Source: Candidatus Heimdallarchaeota archaeon LC_2 (GTDB lineage Archaea; Asgardarchaeota; Heimdallarchaeia; Heimdallarchaeales; Kariarchaeaceae). Taken from it: DNA of 37,049 nt. Below, piece after piece: positions 1 through 8,837 of the stretch. Location of the stretch: NCBI GenBank assembly GCA_001940725.1, contig MDVR01000065.1, forward strand, positions 1 to 37,049, written 5' to 3'. The translations under genes were made by a program, and so were the position numbers. The notes under the pieces were generated by a model. It made no database searches. It was not told where the DNA came from and saw only the letters and a program-made list of their open reading frames with translations. How positions within the stretch are numbered: position 1 is the stretch's first letter; each line of letters begins with the position of its first letter.

Positions 1-482
1 CTTCTATTGGAATAGAACTCTAACTTAACTAATCTATTTGTAATGAAAAATGAATGATTGGAGTATGCAAATATCTATGATTTCTATTTCAGTAGAAGTA
101 AATTGCTTTAAATATTATACTTGAAAATTCAATAGTTGAATTATAAATTGAATTCAGACAATAGAGACATTAATATCAATAAGGTGTATTCAAATCAACT
201 CAATAACTTTAGATTTGATTCAATTCTTCGTAATTGTTCTACGGGTTTCTGCAGGTTACTTTCGATTAGTAAATGCAATACATACTTTATTGATGATGAA
301 ATCTACTAAGTCAACAAATTCAAATTAAATTATCGCTTGAAAGATTAATATTGGTTAGAAATTCATCATAAATTGAAGTAAATTGAAAATAATTAATTAT
401 TCCTCAATCTCTATTGGATTAGAACCCCTCTTTCTAGTACAGTAGAAGTAAATCAATATTAAATAGAACTAGTTAGAATAAA
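1..482. repeat. Noncoding leader with a diverged direct repeat
   Basis: No gene is seen here. Two motifs occur twice in the same order: a 'TCTATTGGAATAGAAC'-like block at about 2-17 and again near 410-426, and a 'CAGTAGAAGTAAAT' block near 89-102 and again near 441-454. The second pair lies just ahead of the surface-protein gene at 483. This suggests a duplicated promoter or operator region, with the first copy perhaps a remnant of a similar gene start. Function is not known. Confidence 0.5.
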
Positions 483-1424
483 ATGCGGAAAACCGCAGGT
501 AAGAAAATGAAAAAAGCAATTAGTTTTTTTGGAATAAGTTTGATATTTCTCTTGTTGTTATCAAATGGTACAACTGTTAGAGGAGATGTCGAAGGTGACA
601 CAGATGGAGATACGACCACTGTTCAAACAGATGGTTTGGTTGTAGAAATTAAAGGTGGATTTAATGTTCCATTCTATTTCTTCTGGTCTACAGATTCACC
701 TGATGTAAAATATAAAATTCAAATGGATAGTATATTCGAAGCAAATGATAGCAATATTAATGGTGTATACGATTTAGCAAGCGATAAAAAAGTTCCAGGA
801 TCTGGGATAACACTCGCTTCATTAACTTGGGAATTTTCTGATTTAACAACAGAAACAAATAGCCTTGGAGAGGTTACAGCAATTGATTTTAGCTTAAACA
901 CTGCAGAAAGTATGAATCCAACCATTGATGATACTTTCATTCAATTTGATAATCATATAGACAGAGATTCAGGTTCTCAATTAAAGTTTGATGTTATTAT
1001 TGATAATTATGAATTTAGTAGTCCACAATCCATGTTAGTTCTTGCATTCAAAATTCAAAGTCAAGGAGAGGCTTCTCAAGATGGACAAACCGTTTCCTTC
1101 GGTGATGGATTTTTCCACTCAGAAAACACTGCATCAGATGATAATGGCGAGATATCTGTAGGTCTATCACAAGCAAATGAAGATGGTGGTAAATTATATT
1201 TGGCTTATGAGCAATTTACAGGAAAAATGATTCATGATCCAACAATTGGTGTTGGATCAAGTCCCGATGGTGGCGTAGTTGAAGATACAGATCAAAATCT
1301 TGGTGATGACTTTGATGTATTACCTAAGTTGTCTAAAGGATCTTTAATTACACCAACAATTCTTGCGACAATCGTATTTCTTGGAATTCCTGTCATCATT
1401 TATTCCGTCAAAAGAAATTCTTAA
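483..1424 (+). CDS. Secreted, membrane-anchored surface protein of unknown function
   Basis: The protein has 313 residues. Residues 9-35 form a lysine-led hydrophobic segment typical of a Sec signal peptide, and residues about 288-308 form a second hydrophobic segment followed by a short basic tail (VKRNS). This predicts an extracellular domain of about 250 residues held in the membrane by its C terminus. The outer domain is rich in Asp, Ser and Thr, with acidic repeats after the signal (EGDTDGD). No catalytic motif is recognised. The annotated start is the first ATG; an in-frame ATG at 507 would give a more conventional signal peptide and is equally plausible. The gene precedes a membrane winged-helix regulator by 53 bases in the same direction. 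A cell-surface adhesion or binding role is only a guess. Confidence 0.75.
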   Translation: MRKTAGKKMKKAISFFGISLIFLLLLSNGTTVRGDVEGDTDGDTTTVQTDGLVVEIKGGFNVPFYFFWSTDSPDVKYKIQMDSIFEANDSNINGVYDLASDKKVPGSGITLASLTWEFSDLTTETNSLGEVTAIDFSLNTAESMNPTIDDTFIQFDNHIDRDSGSQLKFDVIIDNYEFSSPQSMLVLAFKIQSQGEASQDGQTVSFGDGFFHSENTASDDNGEISVGLSQANEDGGKLYLAYEQFTGKMIHDPTIGVGSSPDGGVVEDTDQNLGDDFDVLPKLSKGSLITPTILATIVFLGIPVIIYSVKRNS

Positions 1425-1477
1425 TTGAATGTATAGTTGGGGAGGAACATAGCTAATCCTCGGGTGACATTATTTTA

Positions 1478-2296
1478 ATGGATGATGCAACAAATAATTC
1501 TTTTGCTATGGATGATGAAATCTTCACCATAGTGGCTCATCCTCTTAGAAGAAAAATATTAAAAGCCTTATTTGAAAATACACCTATTACTTTTACTACT
1601 CTTTCAGTTGAATGGGAATTAGTTACTGGAACAATTTATCATCATTTGAAAATATTAGGATCATTAGTTTATAAAGATGAACAGAATATCTATTACCTGA
1701 CAGAAGAGGGTGTTAATGTATGTGAATGGTTTTTAAATACAAAAAGCGGTAGAACCTCAGTTAAAAAAATTGATGCATTTACTCTATTGACCTACTCTTT
1801 AGAATCATTAATTGACGATAATCAAAGAATAGTTCTATATTTGGGAATGTTAATTGCTTTCATTGGGATATTATCCGCGTCTTCTTTTGGAGTTCAGTTA
1901 TTGGGGACTTTCATATTTCCAAACGGGACTTCATATCAAAGGTTGATTATTTGGAATACTTTGTCAACTTCGGGAATGATTTTCTTTTTCATTTCTATCA
2001 GTTGGTTTTTCTCAACAAATAGAATTATTCATCTTGAAGCGTTATTTGTGAGATTCTTAATATCATTACTTCCGAGTAATATTATAATCTTAATCCTCTA
2101 TATGCTAAATTTAGTATATACCGTGGAATTAGGTTTAACCTCTTGGATCATTATTAGCTTCATAAATCAAGTCTTTTTCCTCTTTGTATTAAGTTCAACC
2201 ATGATTAATATAAATGGATTTTCTATTGAGAAAAGTGCTTTCATCTCTCTGATTAGTCTGTATGTTCAACTCTTTGCAGTCTTTCTGCTAATCTGA
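1478..2296 (+). CDS. Membrane-anchored winged-helix (ArsR-like) transcription regulator
   Basis: This 272-residue protein begins with a winged-helix DNA-binding domain (residues about 10-95). The helix carrying HPLRRKILKALFE is the usual first helix of ArsR-type regulators, the recognition helix holds TGTIYHHLKILG, and the wing follows at YKDEQNIYYLTEEG. After residue 110 there are four or five hydrophobic helices to the C terminus, so the regulator is tethered to the membrane. No metal-binding cysteine pair is seen. A GGGTGA stretch about 10 bases before the ATG could serve as ribosome binding site; an in-frame ATG lies ten codons later. It may control the surface-protein gene just upstream or respond to a membrane signal; both are inference. 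Confidence 0.8.
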   Translation: MDDATNNSFAMDDEIFTIVAHPLRRKILKALFENTPITFTTLSVEWELVTGTIYHHLKILGSLVYKDEQNIYYLTEEGVNVCEWFLNTKSGRTSVKKIDAFTLLTYSLESLIDDNQRIVLYLGMLIAFIGILSASSFGVQLLGTFIFPNGTSYQRLIIWNTLSTSGMIFFFISISWFFSTNRIIHLEALFVRFLISLLPSNIIILILYMLNLVYTVELGLTSWIIISFINQVFFLFVLSSTMININGFSIEKSAFISLISLYVQLFAVFLLI

Positions 2297-2312
2297 TATT
2301 TGAAAAATCGAT

Positions 2313-2326
2313 TGTTCATTAGAACA
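2313..2326 (+). terminator. Small hairpin after the winged-helix gene
   Basis: TGTTC and GAACA form a 5-bp stem around a 4-base loop, 16 bases beyond the stop codon of the winged-helix gene. It may be a weak terminator or processing site. Confidence 0.25.
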
Positions 2327-2369
2327 TCCCTAACGATCATTTTATGAAGTTAAATTGTAAAATTAAATT

Positions 2370-2576
2370 ATGGATGGCAAAATACGGAAAAATGTAGCAA
2401 TTGGAATTAAAGTAAATATTGTGGAAAAGCAGAATCAAAGATCCGGAAAATTGACTGAGGGTTTAGTCAAAAACATCTTAACCAATTCTAGCTCACATCC
2501 ATGGGGTATCAAAGTAAGATTAACATCAGGGAAAGTTGGTCGAGTAAAACAAATAATTGATGAATCAAAAGATTAA
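2370..2576 (+). CDS. ywbE: YwbE family protein (DUF2196)
   Basis: The 68-residue protein matches the short YwbE family along its full length. It has the characteristic order of an IRKNVAIGIKVNIVEKQNQRS-like N terminus, GKLTEGLVKNILTNSSSHPWGIKVRL in the middle (key residues G-K-L-T, V-K-x-I-L-T-x-S, H-P-x-G-I-K-V-R-L), and a final GKVGRVKQI strand. The family folds as a small beta barrel and is found across bacteria and archaea; its biochemical role is not established. The gene is convergent with the coiled-coil gene downstream, with only 7 bases between the stop codons. The assignment is firm by sequence pattern but says little about function. Confidence 0.85.
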   Translation: MDGKIRKNVAIGIKVNIVEKQNQRSGKLTEGLVKNILTNSSSHPWGIKVRLTSGKVGRVKQIIDESKD

Positions 2577-2583
2577 ATGGACT

Positions 2584-3090
2584 TTACTTGTTTTCATTTA
2601 ATTTTTCTTGTATTCCATTCATTTTAGTTCTTAGAATGTTTAAATCGTTGTCAGCTTCTGCGATCTTTCTTTTATATGATAAAATTTTTTGATTTGACTC
2701 TTTCTGCAATAATTTTAATTCATCAATCGATTTAGTCTTATTTTTGTATTCAATCTGGGACTCATCATATATTGCCTGGATTTCAACAGATAATGCTTTA
2801 CTTTTTTCAATAACCTCTCCAATTTTTTCAGAAAGATTGTTTATATTAACTGAAATACGGTCTTTCTCTGAGGCCAACTCTACCTCAAATTTTTCTGACT
2901 GTAATCCTCGTTTTTTCTCAATTAGTTCATCGCGTTCTGAGAATAATTCATTCTTCTTAATCTTTTTCTCTCTAATTATTTCACTGAAGGCTTCTATTTT
3001 CTCTGTGAACACCTCAATTTTCACTTCTAATATCAAAATTTCTTCTGTATATTGATGCAATTCTGTTTCAAGCGATTGCTTTTCTTTCAT
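2584..3090 (-). CDS. Coiled-coil protein of unknown function
   Basis: The 168-residue product is almost entirely charged and helical, dominated by Glu, Lys, Leu, Ile and Ser in heptad-like spacing from residue 3 to the end. No globular domain, signal peptide or membrane segment is visible. It resembles stand-alone coiled-coil proteins with an SMC/Rad50-like appearance, but without ATPase heads, and could be a scaffold or cytoskeleton-like element. It is convergent with the ywbE-like gene and divergent from the TPR gene, with 227 bases of shared upstream region holding a perfect small inverted repeat. Confidence 0.7.
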   Translation of the reverse strand: MKEKQSLETELHQYTEEILILEVKIEVFTEKIEAFSEIIREKKIKKNELFSERDELIEKKRGLQSEKFEVELASEKDRISVNINNLSEKIGEVIEKSKALSVEIQAIYDESQIEYKNKTKSIDELKLLQKESNQKILSYKRKIAEADNDLNILRTKMNGIQEKLNENK

Positions 3091-3231
3091 TTTATGTGCG
3101 ATTTCGATAGCGATTTTCTTTGATGATAATATTAGTGATTCTTTAATTTTGTCAGATAAAATAGTTATTCACCTAAGAATGTGTTCGTAATCTGATTATA
3201 GATAATAGATCTAACCAAATATCGTGATATG

Positions 3232-3249
3232 ATTGTAATATGATACAAT
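3232..3249. promoter_or_regulatory. Inverted repeat in the divergent promoter region, possible operator
   Basis: ATTGTA and TACAAT form a perfect 6-bp inverted repeat around a 6-base centre, about 70 bases before the TPR gene and about 140 bases before the coiled-coil gene. The size and spacing suit binding by a dimeric regulator. No TATA box could be placed with certainty. Confidence 0.3.
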
Positions 3250-3317
3250 ATTTCGTTGCAAATCACAATAAATTTAATTTTACCATTTTATTTCTTAATA
3301 AGCCCCTTTAGTGGTAA

Positions 3318-6236
3318 ATGAGGTTGAAAGTAGATTTGGATATTGTAGAAAAAATTGAAGCAGAACCCCATGAGGGGTTGAAAGTGCAAATTGAGGAAAT
3401 ACAACGAAATTTACAAGTTCATCTCCAGAAAGGTGAGATTGAAAAATTAGTTTCGAGCTATAAGACTCTAATTGATATATATGGACAACTTGAGAATAAC
3501 CTTGAGTTAGCCAATATTAACAAAGAACTCGGGAAAATTTTCTTACAAAAAGGGAATTTAGATGTTTCAGAACAATATCTTATGGACGCTCTTGTTGTCT
3601 ATGAAGAAATAATACCGAATTCTCCAATAATTGGGTTATTATATTACGATCTTGCTAATCTTTTCCAAGATAAGGGTGAATTGGATAACGCAATATCTTA
3701 TTGGGAAAAAGCCCTCCCAGTTTTTCATAGCAATTCAATGCTAGCTGAAGAGGCAGATACCCTACATCACATAGGTTTCATTCATCAGGATAAAAGTGAA
3801 GAAGAAAAAGCCATTAAGTTTTTCAAACAAGCTCTTTTACTCTATCAGGAAATTAAAAATATTGATGATGAGGCTAATGTTGTATACGGTATTGGTTTAG
3901 CATATTACACTTTAAGGAAGATTGAAGAAGCGATAACTTACTTTTTAAATGCAATTGAGCTTTATTCTGCAACTGAGAACCCATTTGATGATTCAGATAC
4001 TCATTATAGTTTATGTTTAGCATATTATGAAAATGGGGATAATGAGAATGCTAAAAAATACTATATTAATGCATTATCAAAATATGTTCAAAATCCTGCC
4101 TCTATATCAAAAGTAGCCAATTTAAGAGAAATTGGTGCTGACATCTTTCCAAAAACGGAACTTGATAATCTATTCAAATCGCACCTTGATGAATTCAATC
4201 TTGATATGTACAGTGATGACCATTTAATTCGAATTAATGCTTTTTATGAGATTTCTAGAATTTATAAAACAATGGGTGATTTGGAAAATGCTTTGAAATT
4301 TGGATTAAAAGCTTTAGATTTAACTGAACATTTGGATGATGAGTATATTAGAATGGCATCAATTAATCAAAATCTAGGATTGATATATCATCAGAAGGAG
4401 GACTATGACGATGCTTTGAATTATTACAAAGAGTCTGCAAAATTCTTCAAACGAGTAGATCAAACAATTGGTCTCGCCTACTCCTTTTTTGGGATAGGAA
4501 ATATTTATCTCTCTCAAGGTAAAGCAAACAAATCAATGAGATATTTTCTTCTCGGTTTAGACATTTACGAAAAGATTTCCGATCTCCTAGGAAAGGCTTC
4601 TGCCTCTCTTGGACTTGGTAATGCATATAGGCAAAGGGGAGAACCAACAAAAGCAATTGAGATGTACTTGCAAGCATTAAATCTTTTTGAGGAAAGTTCA
4701 AATCCATCAGAAGAAGCTTCAACAATGTATAATTTAGGAGAGGCGTACTTTGGATTGGGAGATTATGAGTTAGCCCTTGACAAGTACAAGCGATCACTAA
4801 ATCTGTTTGAACATAGCCCTAATCCAGCATCAAATGCTAAATCCCTAACTGGAATTGCGAATGTTTATTGTGCAATGGGTAACTCACAAAAAGCGGTTAA
4901 AAATTATGAAAGAGCATTAGATTTACTTAAAGAAAGCAAAAATCCTGCGAAAATGTATGCTCTAAATAATCTATCTGAAATGTACATATCTCAAGGAGAC
5001 TATGAAATTGCAGAAGCCTTAGCAAAAGAATCTTTGGAATTATCCGAGAAAAACCCTAATCCATTAATTCAAGCAATTCCCCTAACAAAACTGGGTTCTA
5101 CATATTATAAACAAGGAGATTTGAAACGTGGGTATGAGTACGCATCAAGAGCCGTTGAGATTCTATCACATAGTCCTAATCCAAAGGATATATTTCGCCC
5201 ATTAAATTTAATTTTGAAATATCATCCGGACAGAGCTAATGCTTTTGCAAGAATAAGCCCACTTGGCTGTAATTGGTTACTATCGAATTTCAATGAGAGG
5301 ATTGATAATGCTGAATTCATTGATACATCTCTGTGGTATGATATGTGGCAGTCATCCGTTAGTTGGTGGGACGATATAAAACACCACATTATGAACAAAT
5401 CCTTGTCAGAAAGTGAATACTATTCGAATTGGAAAATCAATTTTCTATTAGAAGAAAGCCAGAGAAAAGTTTCTACTGAAATATTTCTAAACTTTTTATT
5501 TGGTGCCAATGATTTAGAGACGGGTATCAAAAATGGATATAAACAATTACGAAAAACCCAAATTGGACTCAAGCCGATGTGGTTTGTAGAATTCCCATCA
5601 AAATTCCATCATGGCGAACGTTATCTCAAGATAAGATTGAACAATTTTATCAACATTCATGATTATTTTCAAGGAATTCCCGATATCACCGAAAGCGAAT
5701 TTTCTAAAATCACTAGAATCAAGCTTCAAATTGAGACTCAGTGGTTACAATCTCTTAAAATAGATCATATCTTTTATCCAAATTCCGATGATGAGAACAA
5801 AGCGCATAGGAATAACCCTGAAAAAACTTGGTTGAAAGATATCGTTGTCATGGATTTGGGTAATAATGTAAGCAAAAATGATAGCATTGAATTAACTGTT
5901 ACTGGCGAGTTCTACAAGCAGGAAACAGATGAGCCTTACATTCGAACAACAAGTAAAATTATTAAGATCCCAGTTATTCGTACAAGTAACTATCAAGAAC
6001 TGCAAAAATTTAAAGAATTACACTCAAATTCACTTGCTGTACTTCTTGCTGTTTGGAGCATTTTGTTCTCTATGACAACCTTGATCATCGAAAATTTTGA
6101 TTTTTTTTCCAATATAGAAATTAACCAACAGAGTGGATTGATTATGTTCGGACTGCTTATAGCAAGTGTTTGGTCGATTTATTTTTGGTTAAAACGAACT
6201 AAAAACCAAGATATAATAAAAAAAACGATTCAATAG
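3318..6236 (+). CDS. Large TPR-repeat protein with a C-terminal membrane anchor
   Basis: The product has 972 residues. From about residue 60 to 640 it contains many tandem tetratricopeptide repeats of the kind seen in kinesin light chain and LGN proteins, with units such as AxxLGxIYxxxGxxxxALxxYxxAL and linker 'NP' turns (SSNPSEEAS, SPNPASNAK, NPNPLIQAI). Residues about 650-890 form a non-repeat domain with no recognised motif. Two hydrophobic helices (about 905-924 and 940-960) and a basic tail end the protein, so the repeats probably face the cytoplasm. TPR arrays bind peptides and assemble complexes; the partner is unknown. A perfect hairpin follows the stop codon within 7 bases. Long TPR proteins of this type are common in Asgard genomes, which is family knowledge and not proof of role. 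Confidence 0.85.
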   Translation: MRLKVDLDIVEKIEAEPHEGLKVQIEEIQRNLQVHLQKGEIEKLVSSYKTLIDIYGQLENNLELANINKELGKIFLQKGNLDVSEQYLMDALVVYEEIIPNSPIIGLLYYDLANLFQDKGELDNAISYWEKALPVFHSNSMLAEEADTLHHIGFIHQDKSEEEKAIKFFKQALLLYQEIKNIDDEANVVYGIGLAYYTLRKIEEAITYFLNAIELYSATENPFDDSDTHYSLCLAYYENGDNENAKKYYINALSKYVQNPASISKVANLREIGADIFPKTELDNLFKSHLDEFNLDMYSDDHLIRINAFYEISRIYKTMGDLENALKFGLKALDLTEHLDDEYIRMASINQNLGLIYHQKEDYDDALNYYKESAKFFKRVDQTIGLAYSFFGIGNIYLSQGKANKSMRYFLLGLDIYEKISDLLGKASASLGLGNAYRQRGEPTKAIEMYLQALNLFEESSNPSEEASTMYNLGEAYFGLGDYELALDKYKRSLNLFEHSPNPASNAKSLTGIANVYCAMGNSQKAVKNYERALDLLKESKNPAKMYALNNLSEMYISQGDYEIAEALAKESLELSEKNPNPLIQAIPLTKLGSTYYKQGDLKRGYEYASRAVEILSHSPNPKDIFRPLNLILKYHPDRANAFARISPLGCNWLLSNFNERIDNAEFIDTSLWYDMWQSSVSWWDDIKHHIMNKSLSESEYYSNWKINFLLEESQRKVSTEIFLNFLFGANDLETGIKNGYKQLRKTQIGLKPMWFVEFPSKFHHGERYLKIRLNNFINIHDYFQGIPDITESEFSKITRIKLQIETQWLQSLKIDHIFYPNSDDENKAHRNNPEKTWLKDIVVMDLGNNVSKNDSIELTVTGEFYKQETDEPYIRTTSKIIKIPVIRTSNYQELQKFKELHSNSLAVLLAVWSILFSMTTLIIENFDFFSNIEINQQSGLIMFGLLIASVWSIYFWLKRTKNQDIIKKTIQ

Positions 6237-6242
6237 AATATC

Positions 6243-6261
6243 AAGTATTCACTGAATACTT
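6243..6261 (+). terminator. Hairpin directly after the TPR gene
   Basis: AAGTATTC and GAATACTT form a perfect 8-bp stem with a 3-base loop, starting 7 bases after the stop codon. It is likely a terminator or 3' end stabiliser, although no long T tract follows. Confidence 0.45.
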
Positions 6262-6393
6262 TCCAAACTGACCGGAAGTATTTATTGTGTCCATACCAAA
6301 CTTGCACTATTCCCCAACTTAGTAATGCATTTGAGACTGACTTTCTACCCCATTAGAACTAAAATATTTTATAAATAAGTAACTAACATTACA

Positions 6394-6473
6394 TGTGATC
6401 ATTATTAATAATGATTACACCCTCGACTGTACTTTGTATCATCTAGTAAATTTTGTAAAGCACAGTCTTTTTT
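6394..6473 (+). ncRNA. Palindrome followed by a terminator-like hairpin; possible small RNA or orphan transcript end
   Basis: The 370-base gap between the TPR gene and the LURP-like gene holds a 26-base near-perfect palindrome (6394-6419, core ATCATTATTAATAATGAT). Six bases later comes a long hairpin whose arms are GACTGT (6425-6430) extended by CTTT, and AAAG then ACAGTC (6462-6467), with one mismatch. Six T residues follow, as in an intrinsic terminator. A TATA-like stretch (TTTATAAATA, about 6369-6378) lies ahead. This could be a short RNA gene with its own promoter and terminator, or an operator palindrome next to an unrelated terminator. Confidence 0.3.
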
Positions 6474-6606
6474 ATATTTGATTGATAAGCACAATATTAT
6501 AGTATTTCTTGGATCGAACAAAGTTAATAATTTTCCAAAACAAACAATTAGACATAATTTTTCAGTTATGGCTAAATTACTTTGATGTAGATATGGATTC
6601 GATTGA

Positions 6607-7122
6607 ATGAAAGAATATCGTATCCAGAAACTATATGACGATGATCATTTTACTGAAATTTTTCAAATTACTCAGATTAAAGATAATAAAGTTATACTGA
6701 CTGTGAGGCCCAAAGATGGAAATTTACTTGATACTCTCAAAAGCAAGTTGAAGAAAGAATTGCTTGTTTATTCAGGATATCTAAAACAAGAAATAGGAGT
6801 GCTACGGTCAAATATTGGCTTATCTTCGGTTTGGAAAATGGTATTGAAAGGTAAAGAGGTTGCAAAGGCCGAAATTAAAGGGGTTCAATATTTTACTGTA
6901 AAAATTACAGATGGTAAACAAGGATTTTCAGGGAAAACCACAGATTTAAATGAAATTGAGCTAATTAAAGGTCGCGATTTTTCAAGTTGTGCTTTTTCAA
7001 CCCGCCAGGATAAAAATGATAAACTTGATTTATTGATCAAACTTGATTGTAAAGTAAGCCCAGAGGCATTATTGACATTTGGAGTGGCATTGGACAATAA
7101 ATTTCTATTTGATTCCGAATAA
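6607..7122 (+). CDS. LURP-one-related / Tubby-C-like fold protein
   Basis: The 171-residue protein is rich in beta strands and shows the pattern of LURP-one-related (LOR) proteins. An N-terminal strand reports an internal ligand ('KEYRIQKLYDDDHFTEIFQIT'-like start), followed by repeated strand-turn units, a turn at GKEVAKAEIKG, then YFTVKITDGKQGFSGKTT, and a C-terminal hydrophobic helix (SPEALLTFGVALDNKF) which in this fold runs through the centre of a 12-stranded barrel. No catalytic residues are expected. Such proteins bind membranes or ligands; the precise role is unknown in prokaryotes. It stands alone, with a perfect hairpin 27 bases after its stop. The family call rests on pattern and should be checked by profile search. 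Confidence 0.5.
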   Translation: MKEYRIQKLYDDDHFTEIFQITQIKDNKVILTVRPKDGNLLDTLKSKLKKELLVYSGYLKQEIGVLRSNIGLSSVWKMVLKGKEVAKAEIKGVQYFTVKITDGKQGFSGKTTDLNEIELIKGRDFSSCAFSTRQDKNDKLDLLIKLDCKVSPEALLTFGVALDNKFLFDSE

Positions 7123-7149
7123 AAAATTCTGTTGTACCTTAATTAAAAC

Positions 7150-7177
7150 TTTCAGATTGCATTTTAACGATCTGAAA
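7150..7177 (+). terminator. Hairpin after the LURP-like gene
   Basis: TTTCAGAT and ATCTGAAA form a perfect 8-bp stem around a 12-base loop, 27 bases past the stop codon. It is probably a terminator or RNA 3' end element. Confidence 0.4.
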
Positions 7178-7231
7178 TTGAATAAAATGTTGTTTTAGTA
7201 AAACTCATTGCTTTTCAAAGTCTGTTAAGGG

Positions 7232-7240
7232 TTTATATAT
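7232..7240 (+). promoter_or_regulatory. TATA box of the DUF998-like gene
   Basis: TTTATATAT ends 22 bases before the ATG at 7263. That is the archaeal spacing for transcription to begin at or next to the start codon, so the message is probably leaderless. This also supports the first ATG as start over the in-frame ATG at 7287. Confidence 0.55.
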
Positions 7241-7262
7241 TGATTCTGATATCATCTATAAT

Positions 7263-8195
7263 ATGAATAATCTTCATTCAATCATGAACCTTTCTAACAA
7301 AACAAAATCCAATTTAGAGATACGAGAGTTGGTGGGTTTGGTAAGTGGGTTATTATATATTATTCTAATGGGCATTTTAATCCCGATTTTGATGTACTTA
7401 GATCCGTCATACTCAACTTCTCTTAATAATTTTTATCCGTTAAGTGAATTGAGTGTCTCAGATTATTCAAAATCATACTATCAAATAATTCTTGTATTCG
7501 GAGGAGTTTGTGCATTTTTGTATTATGAACTTGCATTCATTCCTAATCGAGTTGAGTACAAAAAATTAAGAAATTGGAAATTGATTGTTATTTCTGCTCG
7601 AATAGGTATCATTGGGCAAATTTTTGCTGGTATCTTTGATTTATCTGTAACCCCTTACCATGTATTAGCTACAATGACGTGGGCCACTGGCTATATATTG
7701 TGTTTAATATTGATCTGTTTCAATTTAGAAGATCAACTTGTGAAGAAGAAGAAATACAATATCTTGATTAAATCAGGTTATGGCATTGTTGTAATTGGGA
7801 TGTTGAATGTATTTTATTTTCGGTATTCTTTAATACAAGGAATCTGGCAGTTTGTAATAATCGCAAGTGTAATAATTTGGTATACATTTGAAATGGTTTT
7901 GTTTAAATCGTCGAATAATGAGTTGCAATCAAATCTAGCGACATTTTCACATCAATTAGAAATTCATAAATTCACTTATGTGATTCTAGCATTTGGAGTT
8001 TATCTGATAATGTTTGGAACATTACTTTATTTCAACCCATCAATTTTACCTTGGCAATGTGCAAAAGATAACATTAGATGTGATACGCCTAATTATGTGA
8101 TTTTAGTAATGGCTGGAAGTTTATTGAATTTACTAACTGTAAAGCAAAATTATAAATTTTACAACCGGTCAATTTCTCAAACAATTATATTTTGA
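7263..8195 (+). CDS. DUF998-like multi-pass membrane protein
   Basis: The 310-residue protein has about eight hydrophobic helices (near residues 25-45, 70-90, 108-125, 133-152, 168-186, 190-210, 237-256 and 275-292). The first loop carries 'YPLSELSVSDYSKSYY', similar in position and character to the 'N.iSdLg' loop that marks DUF998 proteins, and the second helix begins with a Gly-rich FGGVCAFLYY. No enzyme motif is seen. DUF998 proteins are integral membrane proteins of unknown function that are widespread in archaea. A TATA box sits at leaderless distance. It is convergent with the PEBP-family gene. The membrane topology is certain; the family name is moderate. Confidence 0.6.
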   Translation: MNNLHSIMNLSNKTKSNLEIRELVGLVSGLLYIILMGILIPILMYLDPSYSTSLNNFYPLSELSVSDYSKSYYQIILVFGGVCAFLYYELAFIPNRVEYKKLRNWKLIVISARIGIIGQIFAGIFDLSVTPYHVLATMTWATGYILCLILICFNLEDQLVKKKKYNILIKSGYGIVVIGMLNVFYFRYSLIQGIWQFVIIASVIIWYTFEMVLFKSSNNELQSNLATFSHQLEIHKFTYVILAFGVYLIMFGTLLYFNPSILPWQCAKDNIRCDTPNYVILVMAGSLLNLLTVKQNYKFYNRSISQTIIF

Positions 8196-8303
8196 AATGG
8201 ATTCCAAAAGTACGTATTATGCAATTTTCATCATATTCAAATGCGTAATTGAATGTAGATTATATTTGAAACAAGTTTGTCATGATTATTACATCAGTTG
8301 GTT

Positions 8304-8837
8304 TTATTCTAAAATAAACTCACCAATCTTTTCACAATAGCCAATTAATTCATCATAATCAATTATGTGATCAAAGATCTCATCAAACACCTTACTAATT
8401 GAGGAATCTGATTCTATGTCAATTAATCTGTCTAATGCAAATAGAATAAATGAGTAGTTATGTCTTCCTTGCAGAGGGCAAAATCCATAAAATGAATTAG
8501 AATCTAAAAAATTTTTCCCAACAACAGCTCCTTGGGGAATTTTCCCTTCAAATATTTCTTCCGTAGTAGGTGGAATATTCCATAAGACCCAATTTATGCA
8601 AATGCTCGGACTATCAAGGTCCTCAATAATCAGGGCTAAACTGTTTGTTTTAACTGGTATCGAATTAAATTTAAAGGGGGGATTTATGTTTTGACCATAA
8701 TCGAATCGATATTTATTCGGAATCTCTTCTTGATTATCAAATGCATTCGAAGCTAGTTTTAATTGGTTTTTAAGGGATCCTTTTTTTGAATTCAGTTTAA
8801 CATATTTTTTACCATAATTAATTGTCAAATTTACCAC
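8304..8837 (-). CDS. PEBP family protein (YbhB/YbcL-like)
   Basis: The 177-residue protein follows the phosphatidylethanolamine-binding fold of bacterial and archaeal YbhB/YbcL proteins. It has LASNAFDNQEEIPNKYRFD, then NINPPFKF, SLALIIEDLDSP, INWVLWNIPP, GFCPLQGRHNYSFILFALD. The ligand pocket normally has an Asp in 'DPD', a His in 'HWVLYNIP' and a His in 'GxHRY'. Here the Asp and the second His remain, but the first His is replaced by Asn (INW). Substrate binding may therefore be altered. The listed GTG start overlaps a GAGGTG stretch that matches the ribosomal anti-Shine-Dalgarno; an in-frame TTG at 8828 lies 6 bases after it and may be the true start. The family is small, soluble and binds anionic ligands; the cellular role here is unknown. 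Confidence 0.85.
   Translation of the reverse strand: MVNLTINYGKKYVKLNSKKGSLKNQLKLASNAFDNQEEIPNKYRFDYGQNINPPFKFNSIPVKTNSLALIIEDLDSPSICINWVLWNIPPTTEEIFEGKIPQGAVVGKNFLDSNSFYGFCPLQGRHNYSFILFALDRLIDIESDSSISKVFDEIFDHIIDYDELIGYCEKIGEFILE

Noticed and set aside
2744..3055. 103-codon ORF antisense to the coiled-coil gene
   Set aside because: The sense frame has clear heptad structure; the antisense is rich in Ser and Phe as expected of a Glu/Lys-rich complement.
4447..4797. 116-codon ORF antisense to the TPR gene
   Set aside because: Lies entirely inside a strongly supported repeat protein; its codons mirror the repeats.
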